A stretch of DNA of 64,000 nucleotides from Tethya wilhelma (lineage: Eukaryota > Porifera > Demospongiae > Tethyida > Tethyidae): the NCBI GenBank assembly GCA_964030475.1, contig CAXIPT010000003.1, positions 2,533,862 through 2,597,861 of the forward strand, in the 5' to 3' direction. The translations under genes and the position numbers were made by a program. Below are positions 23,200 to 34,779 of this stretch, piece by piece. The notes under the pieces were generated by a model. It ran no database searches, was not told the DNA's origin, and was given only the letters and a program-made list of their open reading frames with translations. The stretch's first letter is position 1, and each line of letters begins with the position of its first letter.

Positions 23200-23625
23200 A
23201 CAGTAGTATGTCACTCTTCTTCTTTTTCTTTTTGCCTCTATTTAGGGAGAGTTAGTGCCAAAATTCTTTTTTTTTTGCCTCTATAGCTATAAGGGAGAAT
23301 TAATGATTGTAAATCTCAGAGAGTAGATCAAGGTAGTATAGGATCTAAGAGCGGATAGAAACTCAGTGCAGAACTGGTGGAATTCAAGTTGCTTTGAGGG
23401 ATTGAATTAATGCGAAATATATTTGAGGGATCCAAATATAATGTGCCCAGGCATGATCAGGTAGAATGCCTTGGATAGAAGGCAGGGCTGATCCAATCAG
23501 TGAGCAGCATTTAGGTTCAAAAGCTGCGGGGCAAAGGGTTATATATGGTCACATATTCCAGTGGGGCTAGGCGGAGTTTACAATTGGGGTCACCTGGCCT
23601 GCCATATAAGGCTATATAATGAAAT
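23200..23625 (-). mobile_element. Degraded LINE 3' end (same family as 45922-46710)
   Basis: On the minus strand the sequence aligns with the C-terminal coding part and 3' UTR of the element at 45922-46710. Shared words include gggctgatccaatcagtgag versus the corresponding ggggctgcacttatcagcga, and tacctTGATCTactctctga near the end of the coding part. The 3' end carries gcctct-aaaaa/(GAA)-like tails twice. Many stops; non-functional. Confidence 0.55.
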
Positions 23626-23670
23626 TGTTTAATGTCCTCCACCCGCAACTGTCACCATGCATGGTACTAT

Positions 23671-24350
23671 CACTGCGCACTTAAGGCCTGGGTCTTTTGG
23701 CAAAATAAGCAAATTGTGCCAAATAGAAATAAAATTGAGCAGATATACTGCTATTTATGATGAAGATCCTTATATTCTCATAAAATATGAGCTTTCTATT
23801 ATATGTTCCCAAATTTGTATAATCTATTCATGGGGAAAATTAAAATTTCAACACAACTCCTAAAACATAAATTATTAATTAGGCGGTACGCTAAACCTGT
23901 TGCTATGGCAACCAAAACTTGACAACAGGTTCGTAGTATCATGAACTACAATATATTACTGGGGGGTGAAATTTCATCGTACCATTCATGAGATATGGCC
24001 GAGAAGAAGGGTTCGGATAGTGTGCATTTAATAGAAAATATTGAATATCTCTAATTAACTTTCAAGACACCCCCCAGGAGGATTATGTTAATTATCATGT
24101 ACTGATTTTGTGTAAAAAATTAGCAACCTTTTACCGTAATTATTCATGATTTGCTAATTAATTTTATGAAAACCGAAAAAGATCACATGACCTAATTTTA
24201 ATGCCAATTGATTAACATTTGACCAAGTAATTTGGTCAATCAGTTTTAAGAAAAAATTCCAATTTATTAGGAAGATATTGTAACTTTGAGTATTAATGAG
24301 GTCACAATTGGGCTTAGCAGCTGACCCAGGCATTAAGTACACATGCAGTG
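23671..24350. mobile_element. Tc1/mariner-like MITE with TA target duplication
   Basis: The ends TCACTGCGCACTTAAGGCCT (left) and the inverted ...CATTAAGTACACATGCAGTGA (right) are imperfect TIRs continuing to ctgggtc/gacccag, bounded on each side by TA. The interior is AT-rich with no transposase. Confidence 0.6.
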
Positions 24351-24715
24351 ATAGGAGACCAAGCTGCCTGCAATATTTGCCAAAATGTCTGGCCTGAAAA
24401 GCACAAGCATTGCAAGAGGGCATTGGAAAATTTGTGAGCTTCAGGAAAAGTTCGGCAAATATTTCAACCCTCAAAAGAACGTCACGTGGGAATGCCACAT
24501 GTTCAACAGTAGAAATCAACAACCGGGTGAGTCGATCGACCAATACGTCACCGACCTCTGCGCCAAATCTAAATCATGGGAATTTGACACATTAACAGAG
24601 GACTGATCAGAGATCACATAGTGTGTGAGATTACAAGTGCATGCATGATCGCACCCGTAGCAGACTGCTCAAAGAATCAGAGTTAACCCTGGAAGCAGCC
24701 ATAGGCATATGCAGA

Positions 24716-25544
24716 AATGTCTGAAGAACAGGGCCACTCGAATGATGTGATCCGGACAACATTGAACAGAAAATCCAGCACCTACATAAGACCTTCCAAT
24801 CCAACTCCTACCCTTCCAGAGTTCTTGACCCAATACTGAAACAGAACCCCCCAAACAACCAACAACCACCCCAACCGGCAGCCGATGAGAAGAGAGAAAC
24901 CAGAATTCTGTGCCTCCCCTACGTCAGAGGAATAAGATAGAAAGAGTCTGCAGGAAGATCAAGACAGTCAAGCTGAAACTTATCTCCAAGCCCAACCAAA
25001 CCATCAGACAGTCCCTCGTGAATGTCAGTTCCTTAAGAATGAAGAACTGAAGTAGTATATGGTCCCCTGCTATGACTGTCAACATGTCTATGTGGGTGAG
25101 ACAGGGAGAACATTGAAGAAACGTTTGATGGAACACAAGCAAGCTGTAAGAAGATCTGATGACAAGAATGGCATTGCCGTGCATGTCCAACAGGAAGACC
25201 ACCGCATTGACTGGGATGGTGCAAGAGTGGTAGAAAACGAACCCTTCTACTGGAGAAGATGCATACTAGAAGCCATCAGAATCAGCTCTTACCCGAACAC
25301 AATGAAAATGGACTGTGGCTTGTACTTGAGCAACCTACGGTGGCCTCACCAGCCTGACGTTCAGATCTTGTTTACATATGTCATCATTTTATTTCATTTT
25401 ATTACATCATTTTCTGTTCATACACACATATTTATACCTGCTTTTCACTACTTTCTCACTTTTGTACTGGCTGACGAACCGAAACGTCCAAATAAAGTTT
25501 CATTTCTACTTGCTATATCATTGCTCTCCAGCACGCTGAATCAA
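24716..25544 (+). mobile_element. Penelope-like element 3' fragment with GIY-YIG endonuclease, inserted in gypsy gag
   Basis: An ORF part at about 25053-25370 has the GIY-YIG signature (VVYMVPCYDCQHVYVGETGR, then RTLKKRLMEHKQAV and later an E in ARVVENEPFYWRR). Upstream, the IQHLHKTFQSNSYPSRVLD and KPNQTIRQSLVN stretches are typical of the segment preceding GIY-YIG in Penelope-like elements, but this part contains frame breaks. A polyadenylation-like aataaa lies at 25492. The 9-bp ATATGCAGA occurs on both borders (24707-24715, 25545-25553), a target duplication, and the gypsy gag reading continues across it. 5'-truncated; inactive. Confidence 0.75.
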
Positions 25545-27243
25545 ATATGCAGAGCTGATATAGCTACTTCATCCCGAATGAAGACACTTTCTACAGCAAA
25601 CAAAGACATCCCAACTGATCAACCGATGACCACTGGCTGGTAACAGACAACAATGTGGAAACTGTGGAGGTGGACACACACCTTAACAGAATTGCCCTGC
25701 GTATGGACAGGTCACAAATGTTGCCGAAGAAACCACTTCGCCCGAGTCTGTTGTTCAAGGCTCCCCAAGCAGCGTCCAAAACTGCGTGAAATCAAAGTTA
25801 AGAGTGAGAGTACAAGTGAAAATGACATGACCATTGATTCACTCAACAGGGGCAATGACAGCGGCCAAAAGGATTGGCACGCTAACCTCCAGATAAATAT
25901 ACAATGTAATGTGATGTCAGCTGAGATCTATTAAAGACTGAGTCAAGTACCTCTAAAGAAGTCGAAGGCCAGACTGGTTGCATTTGGTGGACAACGCATA
26001 AAGCCGATTGGAAAGGCCACATTCCTCTGTGAGCACATGCAAGGAGAAATACACCATAGTTGAATTCGAAATAATGAGCAATGTAGCAAATATTCTTGGT
26101 CTTAACATGTTTACTGATTTGCACCTAGTGAAACGTGTAGCAACCATATTGAATGACCCACTGGCAGAGTTTGCTGACACATTCACAGAGCTTGGGTGCA
26201 TTACTGATGTTATACATCAGTTGTCCACCCACCTCGCAAAGTTCCAGTAACTCTCAGATCTAATTAAAGTGAAGGAAGAACGGAACGTCTTAGTGTTGTA
26301 AAGAAATTAAGTCCACAAACCAATTGACTGGGTTAATAGCATGGTGACTGTTGTCAAACCCAATGGAAAGCTCTGTACATGTATCGATCCAAGATAAAGA
26401 CGATTGAGGAAATAGCCAAAGTGTTTTCAGTTTTAGATACTATAGTTCTGGCTTCAACTTGACGGAAAGAGCTCAGAGCTTTGTACCTTCAACACACCAT
26501 ATGGAAGGTATAGATTTACATGCCTAACATTTGGCATTTCATCTACCCCAGATGTTTTCCAAGCTGTCATGTCAGAAATGTTTGAAGATATTGAAGGCAT
26601 CAAAACAATATACTCATTTGGGGAAAGCCAGGATGAAGAGCACGACTGCCGGTTGAAGAAGGCCCTTGAGTGAGGCAGCGTAACTTCAAACTGAACAATG
26701 AGAAGAGCCAAATCAAGCAGAATGAAATTGGACACATCTGGACGGCCTAAAACCAGATCCAGATAAAATCCAAGCTATAGGGGAAAATAGAAGCTCCTCT
26801 GTGCAAAGAAGAGTTACAAAGATTTCTGGGAATGGCAACTTATATCTCAAAATTTATTTCGAACTACAGTACTCCCAAGTGGCAGCACCCCTTAGAACAC
26901 TCCTGGAAAAGATAGCTGAATGGCATTGGGAAACTGCTCAAGAAAGCAGCTTTCAACAACTGAAAGCCCTCATCACAAACCTCCTGTCCTGACCCGAAAA
27001 AGGCCAGTGATGATAACCAAGATCCCATCCTTGCCCTACTAGCACCGCCAAAAGATGAACAGACTAGATCACTAACACAACAACTAATGGGGAGAAGAAC
27101 CAAAACCTTACTGCCCACATCAAGAAAATTGTTGCTCCCAGGCACTATTCATCCTTGAAGTGAAAGGAGAAGGATTGTACACATGAAACAGAGACAAAAG
27201 AAATATTATGACAAGTAAAAAAAAACATTGGAAATGTAATGAG

Positions 27244-28154
27244 ACACAGGAATGGCTAAATCGTAAAAAGAACGCAAACAAGATGGAATGGCTGTTAGAG
27301 TGTGTAAGGAATTCTTCCTGTATGACAAGTAAAAAAAAGTGGTCTGGTAGTGGTCTGTACTTAACAATCTCCTTATTGAGTCTCTCATTTTGCCCACAGG
27401 AAGAATTTTTTTTTTCACTTGTTTGTTCTCATAATTCTACAATTACATTTGAGTTGGTGTGTTTAGCTAGCTACTGAGCTAGTAGTATGGCAAGCCAGAC
27501 TCACTGAGCCAGCGGCGGGCTGCTGAGCTGGTATTTGAAGTCACAAGTGAAGTGAAACACAAATCTTAGTCATTTGGAGGCAGGAGCTGTATCATAAGAT
27601 TTACTTGTCTTTCTATATGTTATGATAATCAAAGTCCTGATTCATCTTTTAAGAAGAGCATCCAGGTATCTTCCAGGCAACTTCATTGCATTTAATTCCA
27701 AATAACCCACACTTTTGTGTGTGGAAAGGGTCGTCAATTCGAATTTTCTAGAAGCTAATGAATTATGCATGAGTGTAGAAATTAATGGCGGCCATATGGA
27801 GGAGGCGCTTTTCGCCTTGTATCTAGCTACTCAATGAGAGGTACTAAAAACCGATGGCAAAAGTGACTGTCCCAGAAGAAACCAAGTTCATTCGTTCAAG
27901 AATCAGCTTCTGAAAGTGAATAGTCTCTGAGAAAAGTTGAGCCAAGAAGTTGGAGAAAATTGGAGGTTTGGCATGTTTGTGTTTGTTACTTTAGTGATGG
28001 TTTTATAGGCCATGTTTTTGGGCTCATTAGAAAGAGAAAGAGCTAAATAGTAGCTTAAGAAGCCTTTTAGTACTAAGCACTCAGTTTTTGCAGAGTTATT
28101 TGCGTGAATATTTGTATTGCGCTAGTGGGATATCCGTGCCATTCCTGTGTTCCC
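27244..28154. mobile_element. Nonautonomous TIR element nested in the gypsy relic
   Basis: Left end cacaggaatggc (27245) and right end gccattcctgtg (28143-28154) are inverted copies. The interval separates the integrase tail pieces of the gypsy relic. An inverted diverged copy of the right part lies at 22548-22645. Two direct copies of 'tatgacaagtaaaaaaaa' occur just outside and inside the left end (27207 and 27320). No transposase was recognised. Confidence 0.5.
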
Positions 28155-28573
28155 AGTACGGTAGACTATCAAAACCACTCAACCCTCCCCTAAACTAGGT
28201 GACAAAGTACTAATGCAAAGTAACAAGTAGTTGATACCTGCAAAGGTCTGTTGTAAGCTAAGTACACCCCACTCTAAGTCTTTTCTACTGACCACACAGG
28301 ATGGTCAAACCTACAGAAGGAACAGAGGGTTTTTGACAAAGACCTCTGATAGAGATATATATAGATAAATATGACAATGATGGAGTCACTGCTAATGCTG
28401 GAGTTGCTAATGTGGTGATTGTACCGATGCCGCAAGACACGAGTCCTAACCAAGAAGGCTAAATGGAGCATCAAACTGTTTTATCATCTTCCCCACTGAG
28501 ACAATCAGCTCTTTCTGTCACCAGGCCTGAGAAATAAGCTGACAGATACTCTTCTCATCCAGAAAGAGGGGGA

Positions 28574-28817
28574 TGTAACATATACTGTACTATTAAGCTT
28601 ATTAATTGATGACACTGCACACAATCATACAGTTATCTAACATTGTATCATAAGCTGAGTTGAGTTGTATAATCACGTGAGCTAGAGTGGTAGCTCATGC
28701 ACATGTTCAGAACTTGATTGAATTGTTGAGCTAAAGTTCAAGTTTGTTACATAAATAGAGCAGCAATTTACTAAAATTAAACTTTTCAGTCTTCATTCGT
28801 GAGTCTTTAGTATTTAC
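28574..28817 (+). repeat. Probable 3' LTR of the gypsy relic
   Basis: It follows a purine-rich tract (agaaagaggggga) and starts TGTAACATATAC. It contains a promoter/terminator-like A-rich part near 28750-28790 and ends around tttagtatttac. Its partner LTR was not found, so the right boundary is approximate. Confidence 0.45.
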
Positions 28818-28959
28818 GATCATTTGTACTTTGGTGCTGTAGAAAAAAGGCCAAAAGCCCTGCTCCTAAAGTTACCTTTATTTGGAGGTTCGACTGTAGA
28901 TACGAATCACATGTATATGGGCCTGCTGATGTGAACAGAATGAATTCTTAACATGTATG

Positions 28960-29325
28960 CAGGGGCGTATTTAGGGGGGTGCTCGGGGGGCTTGAGCACC
29001 CCCTTTACCGCTGACCGGAAGCGCAAAAAACCATTAATAATTGGATTTATTAAAAAGTTATCAGGCCTTTTGCAACCTCTATTTCTTACTTGTTTGTTCT
29101 TTGATGCTATTTTCCAAGCTCATTCACGTCTAAGCTCTTGACTTCAGAACGGTTTAATTCACGCTAGGTTGATCGAAAGCGCTGAGCAGCTACGTAGCTC
29201 CCAACAATAGTTCAAAGGTCACGACCCTGATCATGTGATCCAAAAGTGGGCATGACATCTCAAAATTTTCTGTCAGCGTGCGCAATTGTAGCACCCCCTT
29301 TCTCTAAATCCTGGCTACGCCCCTG
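28960..29325. mobile_element. hAT-like MITE, 366 bp
   Basis: Ends CAGGGGCGTATTTAGG and CTGGCTACGCCCCTG, continuing inward to GGGGGTGCT / AGCACCCCC, are inverted repeats. Flanks share gtatg on both sides (an imperfect 8-bp duplication). There is no ORF except short spurious ones. Confidence 0.6.
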
Positions 29326-29540
29326 GTATGCATACAGCACACTGTGGCTTCCCCAAACTGCTAGTAAAAAGTGGTTCGAAATAATTATAGTTAAGCCATT
29401 CAGTGAATCATCTAATGACATTGCACGCAATGACATTCTTAACCATTACTCAATTGACCAATATATGACACTGATATATGACAGTGTATAGTTCAAAGCT
29501 TTTCTTCAAGGTGAATATGTGCAAAACTATTGTTGAGTGC
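29326..29540. other. Unassigned AT-rich sequence
   Basis: No recognisable coding or repeat structure beyond possible decayed 3' sequence of the DIRS-like relic that follows on the minus strand. Confidence 0.3.
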
Positions 29541-29544
29541 TTAC

Positions 29545-31315
29545 TTGTTTCTGTTTAATAAACATTGCTTTGACGTAAGAACTCTGATCATCTACAACTT
29601 TGTTATAGAAGTGTTACCAGCTTTCAAAATTTCTGCAATTGTAGCTCCTTTGCCCTTGGCAGCCGATACCAATGCATGCAGCTCTAGTAGAATGGGCTGT
29701 AAAGGTGGCTTCGATGCTAGCCAATCTGAGAGTTTCTTTCAGCCATCTGCTTACAGTCCCTGTGCTGATTGACATATGCAGCTTTCTAATAGAAATAAAC
29801 AATTTTCCATCTTTCGGGCTACGTTTGCTTTTAGTTGCATCCACATGCGAGTGAAAACAGGACAGATATTGGTATTCTCTTTGAACTTTAGATAGATGAC
29901 CACCCTGGGCGGACCAGATCTCCTGGTCTTTGGTAGACCCACTATCGTGAATTTGGCTCCATTCGGATCAAATGACATGAAATTTATGTCAAGGTCTGAG
30001 GCTTTGTCAGCATTGGCATCAGCATTGTTGTTTTCAGGGTCAATTGTTTCAGTTCAGAACAATCCAAATCCTGCAGATTGCCCAACACCTGATTCACGTC
30101 CCAAATAATATTATGAGAATACCCGGGCATCGGGGGTCTACTATTAAATACACCCTGCATCAATCTGGGTGCTTGCTCACAGTGGTACCATCAACTTGCT
30201 CATGGGAGTTGGATATTGCAGAGCGATAAGTGTTCAGTGAGGAATAGTGTTTGCCATTGTGAAACTCAAATGTAAGGAAGTCAGCTACTTCTGCTATAGG
30301 GGCTGAAACCGGATTAATTTCCCTTCTTATGCACCAGCTATCCTAGCTCGATGAATAAGATTTCTTGGTACTGTTTCTCCAAGAGGCACAGATAATATCG
30401 GAAGATTGTTGAGAAATTCCTTGTTTTTGCAAGCCCTTCCGGACACAAGTCAGGTGGAGGTGTCTCTGGGCTAGTAATGGATGGGGGTTCCCCCATGGAT
30501 CCATTATCAAATGGGACACTGCCATTTCCAATAACAGAGGATACCATATCTGCTTGCAGGGCGACCACAATTGCTTTTGGTACCTTTTCTTTTTGTATCT
30601 TCTGGAGGGTCCTTCCCACTAGAAGGAAGGGGCCGGGGAAAGGCATAAAGGAACCTGTTTAACCAGTCTTAGGAAAAGGCGTCTACTAGCTCCTGTAGCG
30701 TCTGGATCTGATCAATAGCTGTAAAATGTTCCCAACTGGCAATTGTGCCATGCTACGAAAAGATCTACCTCCGGTTGACCCCATTTCTTTTGAAGTCCTA
30801 GAAAACAGGTCCTCAGCAGTTTCCAATTCCCTGGGTCTCAGAATATCCGGGACTCCTGGTCTGCACAAGAGTTGTCCACTCGAGCTATGTGCTCTGCGTA
30901 GACTGTGGTGTTTCTCGATAGACACCAATTCCAATGACTGCACGCTATGTCCGACAGCACTTTTAAATGGGTACCTCCTTTCGGAAATTTCGGTTGATAG
31001 AAGCTATAGCATTTCTGTTGTCTATCTGCATCAGCATTTAAGCATTCTTTCTGGTGGGTACAAAAGTCTTCAGGGCAAAAGGAGCTGCCTTGAGCTCCAA
31101 CACATTGATGTGGCAAGCCCTCTCTGAGGTCTTCCAAGGACCTCCTGCTCTCACTCCCTTGCAGAAGGTTCCCCAGACTTTTTGTTGATGCATCTGATTC
31201 GATTTTCACATCCACCTTTGTGGACATTATTGGCCTCTCGTTGTTGGTTATCAGGTTTGAAATCCACCAATTGAGGTCTGTAATGGCTTCCAGGTTCAAT
31301 GATCCTATACTGTTG
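29545..31315 (-). mobile_element. DIRS-like tyrosine-recombinase retroelement relic
   Basis: Reading on the minus strand from 31299: an RNase H-like region (TDLNWWISNLITNNERPI, then VKIESDAS, and ...GGTHLKVLSDIACSHWNWCL with EHIARVDNSCADQESR) as in DIRS/Ngaro elements. A proline-rich linker follows, then a tyrosine-recombinase region at about 29960-29560 with ISTGTVSRWLKETL and the FTAHSTRAACIG box (H-x-x-R), and a downstream FYNK that could carry the catalytic tyrosine. Several stops and frameshifts. The reverse-transcriptase portion is absent; the LTR element at 31321 lies directly at its 5' side. Confidence 0.7.
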
Positions 31316-31320
31316 TAGTT

Positions 31321-31672
31321 TGTGGTGAACTAACTGTACATGTTATAGTTGGCTTGTTGATACTTGTTTGTGCTACTTTAGATGCTTGTTTTAACTTACC
31401 CAGTTCAGTGGTTAATTTGTGTTGGTTATGTGGTTAATTTGTGTGTGAACTGTTTAGGCTGTACTTGTTTATCTGTTTGTGCAAGTTTTTGCCTGCTTTT
31501 GAGCTGTATACTTGTTTTAGGAACCTGTTTGACTTGTTTGTGAGTAGGATAGTATATAAGCTGAGCGTTTATGTTGATTTGTGTCTAGTTTTCTGGTCTG
31601 GTTTTTTGATCTTTAACTGCTGAATAATTTTGCTACTGCTGAATTCAATTCCCTGAACCTGGTAGCATCACA
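31321..31672 (+). repeat. 5' LTR
   Basis: TG...CA ends; copy of 34420-34779 with few differences (an extra taattata-type insertion in the right copy near 34557). Contains a tatataagctgagc TATA-like box at about 31553, the expected promoter position. Confidence 0.85.
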
Positions 31673-31770
31673 TTTGGTGGCAGCTGCATGTGGGATCGTC
31701 GTTGAAAGAAGTTCAACAGAACTCTGTATGAAGATACATGTGTACCAGGTCAGGACGAAAATACAAGGGA

Positions 31771-32487
31771 ATGTCTGACAGGGAAGCTGAGCATACGGAA
31801 GAACACCGAATGGAACCTCCCAAGGAAACGGAGCCGGGGGTGATGGACTCCTCAGAACTCGTCAAGTTCCTCATGGAAGAACGTGTGCGGAGGGAGTGAG
31901 AGGTGGAACAGCAGCAAAGACAAATGCAGAGCCAGATGGATCGGCTGATGGCACTGCTGGAGAAATCAAGCACTAGCACCCCAGTGGAAACTAGGACCGA
32001 GACTCGAACGAAGAATGCTGAGATCAAGCTGGCACGCTTGACCGAGGAGGATGATGTCGAGGCCTACCTGACGACATTTGAGCGCATGGTGAATGCCTAC
32101 AAAACTCCTCGAGAACAGTGGGTTTACACTCTGGTGCCCCAGCTCACGGGGAAGGCACAACAGGCTTTTGCGGCAATGGCCACGACCGACTCGGGTGATT
32201 ACGAGAAGGTGAAGGCCGCAATTCTACGTCGTTATAACATCAACGAAGAAACCTACAGGCAACGACTGAGAACTGTGAAGACCCTACCCGGTGAGACAAA
32301 TGGAGAACTGGCGATTCGAGTGATGAATTTGGTGAAGAAATGGACTAAGAACTGCAAGGATTTGCCACAACTACGAGAGTTGTTAGCCATCGAGCAGCTA
32401 CTGAACACGCTACCAACGGAGGTCCGCATTTGGGTCAGTGAATGGAAGCCTAAGACTGTTATGGAAGCTGGAGGGGGTACATGGTGA
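31771..32487 (+). pseudogene. gag of the LTR element, one in-frame stop
   Basis: Opens with ATG at 31771, is interrupted by a TGA at about 31897, then stays open to 32487. It encodes a coiled N-terminal part (EQQQRQMQSQMDRLMALLEK) and a capsid-like region (DDVEAYLTTFERMVNAYK, WVYTLVPQLTGKAQQAF). This is the retroviral-type gag capsid fold of Ty3/gypsy elements related to SCAN domains. The frame ends at a junction with protease sequence, consistent with an internal deletion. Confidence 0.75.
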
Positions 32488-32978
32488 TGTGCTATCGTAC
32501 CCTCTTGCAGAGATTAATGTCAGTGTAGGGAGTGGGAATTACACTGTACAGGCAGCTGTGTTGGAGAAGTTGCCAGTGTCTGTGATAGTGGGACGGGATG
32601 TTCCGGAGCTTCTAGACTTGCTGAGTGATGTAGGAGAAGGAGTGGCTGGAGCAACAACACAAGCTCAGGAGAGAAAGGAGCAACAAGTGAGAGAGCGGCA
32701 GATGGCAAGAGACCTGCAGCCAGGAGTTCATCCAAACAGAGTTGGAGAGCTGGAGGCGGCTGAGGATGTGCATGCATCTGCAAAGGGAGAGTCAGAAGCC
32801 GGGAGGAAGGAGTTCCAGGTTTTCTGCACACGAGAGGGGACTTCCAGGAAACAGCGGGAGGCTAGCAGTAAGGCGGGGGAGTCAGAGGAGGACTACCTGC
32901 AGCCCAGTGGCTGTGGAGGGGACAAGCATGTGGGCCTTTTCACGAGAGAGGCCAGAGTTGAGCTCGAGCTGATAAGGT
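32476..32978 (+). pseudogene. Protease C-terminal part and linker of the LTR element
   Basis: In a different frame from gag, the stretch beginning at about 32480 (LSYPLAEINVSVGSGNYTVQ, then VSVIVGRDVPELLDLL) matches the C-terminal half of retropepsin-type proteases. The catalytic DTG lies in the deleted part. It is followed by a charged Glu/Arg-rich stretch cut by the MITE at 32979. Confidence 0.6.
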
Positions 32979-34149
32979 CAGTGGCGTGTCTAGGATTTAG
33001 CTCATGGGGGTGCTAATATAGTGCAGGCGCAAAGCGCCCTAAAATTTTTGGATAGCCATGCCCACTTTTGGTCACGTGACCGAAATTGCACAATAGACCT
33101 TACCCATAGCCGCGTGCGCCTCCACTTGGCGGCAGAATTTGAGCCAATGTGGGAGGTGGCTCAATCAGAGATGGCTGCCTTCACTTAGTTTTTTGAGCAG
33201 GTTATAGTTACAACAACATAAGGTAAGACAGTTGCCAGTGTATGGTTGAAGCTTACTTCTATGGAAATTTATCTTTTCTGTCGAATTCTGCTATGAAAGA
33301 CTATGGTAAAAGAGCCGGAGATTCTCACAAGCTCCACCCAGCAGGCTTTGGAGGAACGTAGCACATTGCTAAACGATAAGTTTATTGTGTTTAGGTATAA
33401 GTAGCAACAGTATATTTATTTTGATCACAGTGATGGCGGTCAGTATCAGTGTGGGATGGTTCAATTTCAACTCCAAAGTTGATGTATTGATGGTAGGGTC
33501 ACCAAGGGGTGTGACTGTGTCGGTTGTCAAACAGGTTAAAACCAATGTACCCTTGTTGCAGCCCAGATCCTAGTTGCAGCTCATGTACAGGGAACTAGTG
33601 ACACCACCTAGAGATAGCATGAACTCACACAAGTGGAGAAAATTGTTATCAAACGCTGTAGATCTATGTGTTCACGAGCAAGGATATTTACAATTCAGCT
33701 CCTGGGTGTAGTCTTGCACAACAGAATTCGACAGAAAGATAAATTTCCATAGAAGTAAGCTTCAACCATACACTGGCAACTGTCATACGTTAAGTTGTTG
33801 TAACTAACCCGCTCAAAAAACTAAGTGAAGGCAGCCATCTCTGATTGAGCCACCTCCCACATTAGCTCAAATTCTGCCGCCAAGTGGAGGCGCGCGCGGC
33901 TATGGGTAAGGTCTATTCCGATCGCACAATCCACGATCGCTATGCTACCGTATTCTACTATTTTTTTGCCTTCTTTTCTTTTCTTTTAGCCTTAAAAGTG
34001 AAGCATTGCTAGCTCGGATTTTACTCGTTTCATTGATTAATTCATTGAATAGCGCTACTCTGGAGTGCTACTTCTAAGCGATGACGTCATTATCCGATGA
34101 GCCAGGGGGGTGCTCAAGCACCCGGAGCATCCCCTTAAACACGCCACTG
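32979..34149. mobile_element. Nonautonomous hAT-like element inserted in the LTR element
   Basis: Ends CAGTGGCGTGTCTAGG and ...AAACACGCCACTG, continuing inward to GGGGGTGCT-type sequence, are inverted repeats. AAGGT borders both sides (32974-32978 and 34150-34154). LTR-element sequence resumes after it. A smaller foldback (33093-33918) lies inside. Confidence 0.7.
33093..33918. mobile_element. Foldback element nested inside 32979-34149
   Basis: Arms of about 195 bp (33093-33287 and 33722-33918) are inverted copies, with words such as agaccttacccatagccgcg, gaggtggctcaatcagagat and gtatggttgaagcttacttc. The central 430 bp encodes nothing recognisable. Confidence 0.7.
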
Positions 34150-34180
34150 AAGGTGTAGTGATGCCAAGCCTGACAAACCT

Positions 34181-34419
34181 GTGGATGGATGTAAGGAGAT
34201 TGAACTAGTGCGTAGAGAGAACACTGTGTTTACACGAGGAGCCAGCAGAAATATGGAGAATCTGGACGCAGAGAAGATACAAAGTGTAGTACGTGGAGAA
34301 GCAATGAATGATGCGATGGACCGTCATTCCAATGTGGATTTTCCTTCATGCTGCTTAAGACTGTACGCTTTGTCAGAGACTTTACGCGACACAAGTGTCG
34401 CAGGAGAAGGGAGGAGGAG
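34181..34419 (+). pseudogene. 3' internal remnant of the LTR element
   Basis: An open stretch of about 80 codons (34181-34432, running into the LTR) encodes MDGCKEIELVRRENTVFTRG-like sequence without recognised domain. It is probably the deleted tail of pol or the 3' leader before the polypurine tract. Confidence 0.4.
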
Positions 34420-34779
34420 TGTGGTGAACTAACTGTACATGTTATAGTTGGCTTGTTGATACTTGTTTGTGCTACTTTAGATGCTTGTTTTATAACTTGC
34501 CCAGTTCAGTGGTTAATTTGTGTTGGTTATGTGGTTAATTTGTGTGTGAACTGTTTAATTATAATCTGTACTTGTTTGTGTGTTTGTGCAAGTTTTTGCC
34601 TGCTTTTGAGCTGTATACTTGTTTTAGGAACCTGTTTGACGTGTTTGTGAGTAGGATAGTATATAAGCTGAGCGTTTATGTTGATTTGTGTCTAGTTTTC
34701 TGGTCTGGTTTTTTGATCTTTGACTGCTGAATAATTTTGCTACTGCTGAATTCAATTCACTGAACCTGGTAGCATCACA
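34420..34779 (+). repeat. 3' LTR
   Basis: Near-identical to 31321-31672, followed by the TAGTT target duplication. Confidence 0.85.

Larger units (their letters stand above)
24380..28570 (+). mobile_element. Ty3/gypsy retrotransposon relic (gag-pol), interrupted
   Basis: The gag region begins near 24385 (FGKYFNPQKNVTWECHMFNS then PGESIDQYVTDL) and resumes after an inserted element at 25545. It includes a damaged zinc knuckle (about 25655-25770, HKCCRRNHFARVC) and a protease-like stretch. Reverse-transcriptase pieces follow at about 26260-26900 (FNTPYGRYRFTCLTFGIS). An integrase C-terminal piece lies at about 27010-27190. It resumes at about 28200-28570 (DGQTYRRNR...FLTKTSDRD) after another insertion. 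Multiple frameshifts, stops and a large deletion of RNase H and the integrase core make it dead. Typical order is gag-PR-RT-RH-IN; no 5' LTR is found in the window. Confidence 0.8.
31321..34779 (+). mobile_element. LTR retrotransposon (Ty3/gypsy-like), internally deleted, with intact LTRs
   Basis: The LTRs 31321-31672 and 34420-34779 start TGTGGTGAACTAACTG and end GGTAGCATCACA, and are nearly identical. The 5-bp TAGTT occurs immediately outside both (31316-31320, 34780-34784), a clean target duplication. A candidate primer site beginning tggtggcagc follows the 5' LTR; a polypurine tract (gaagggaggaggag) precedes the 3' LTR. Internal coding comprises gag plus part of protease only; RT, RNase H and integrase are missing, so it would depend on another element. 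A MITE (32979-34149) interrupts it. Similar LTRs imply a fairly recent insertion. Confidence 0.85.
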
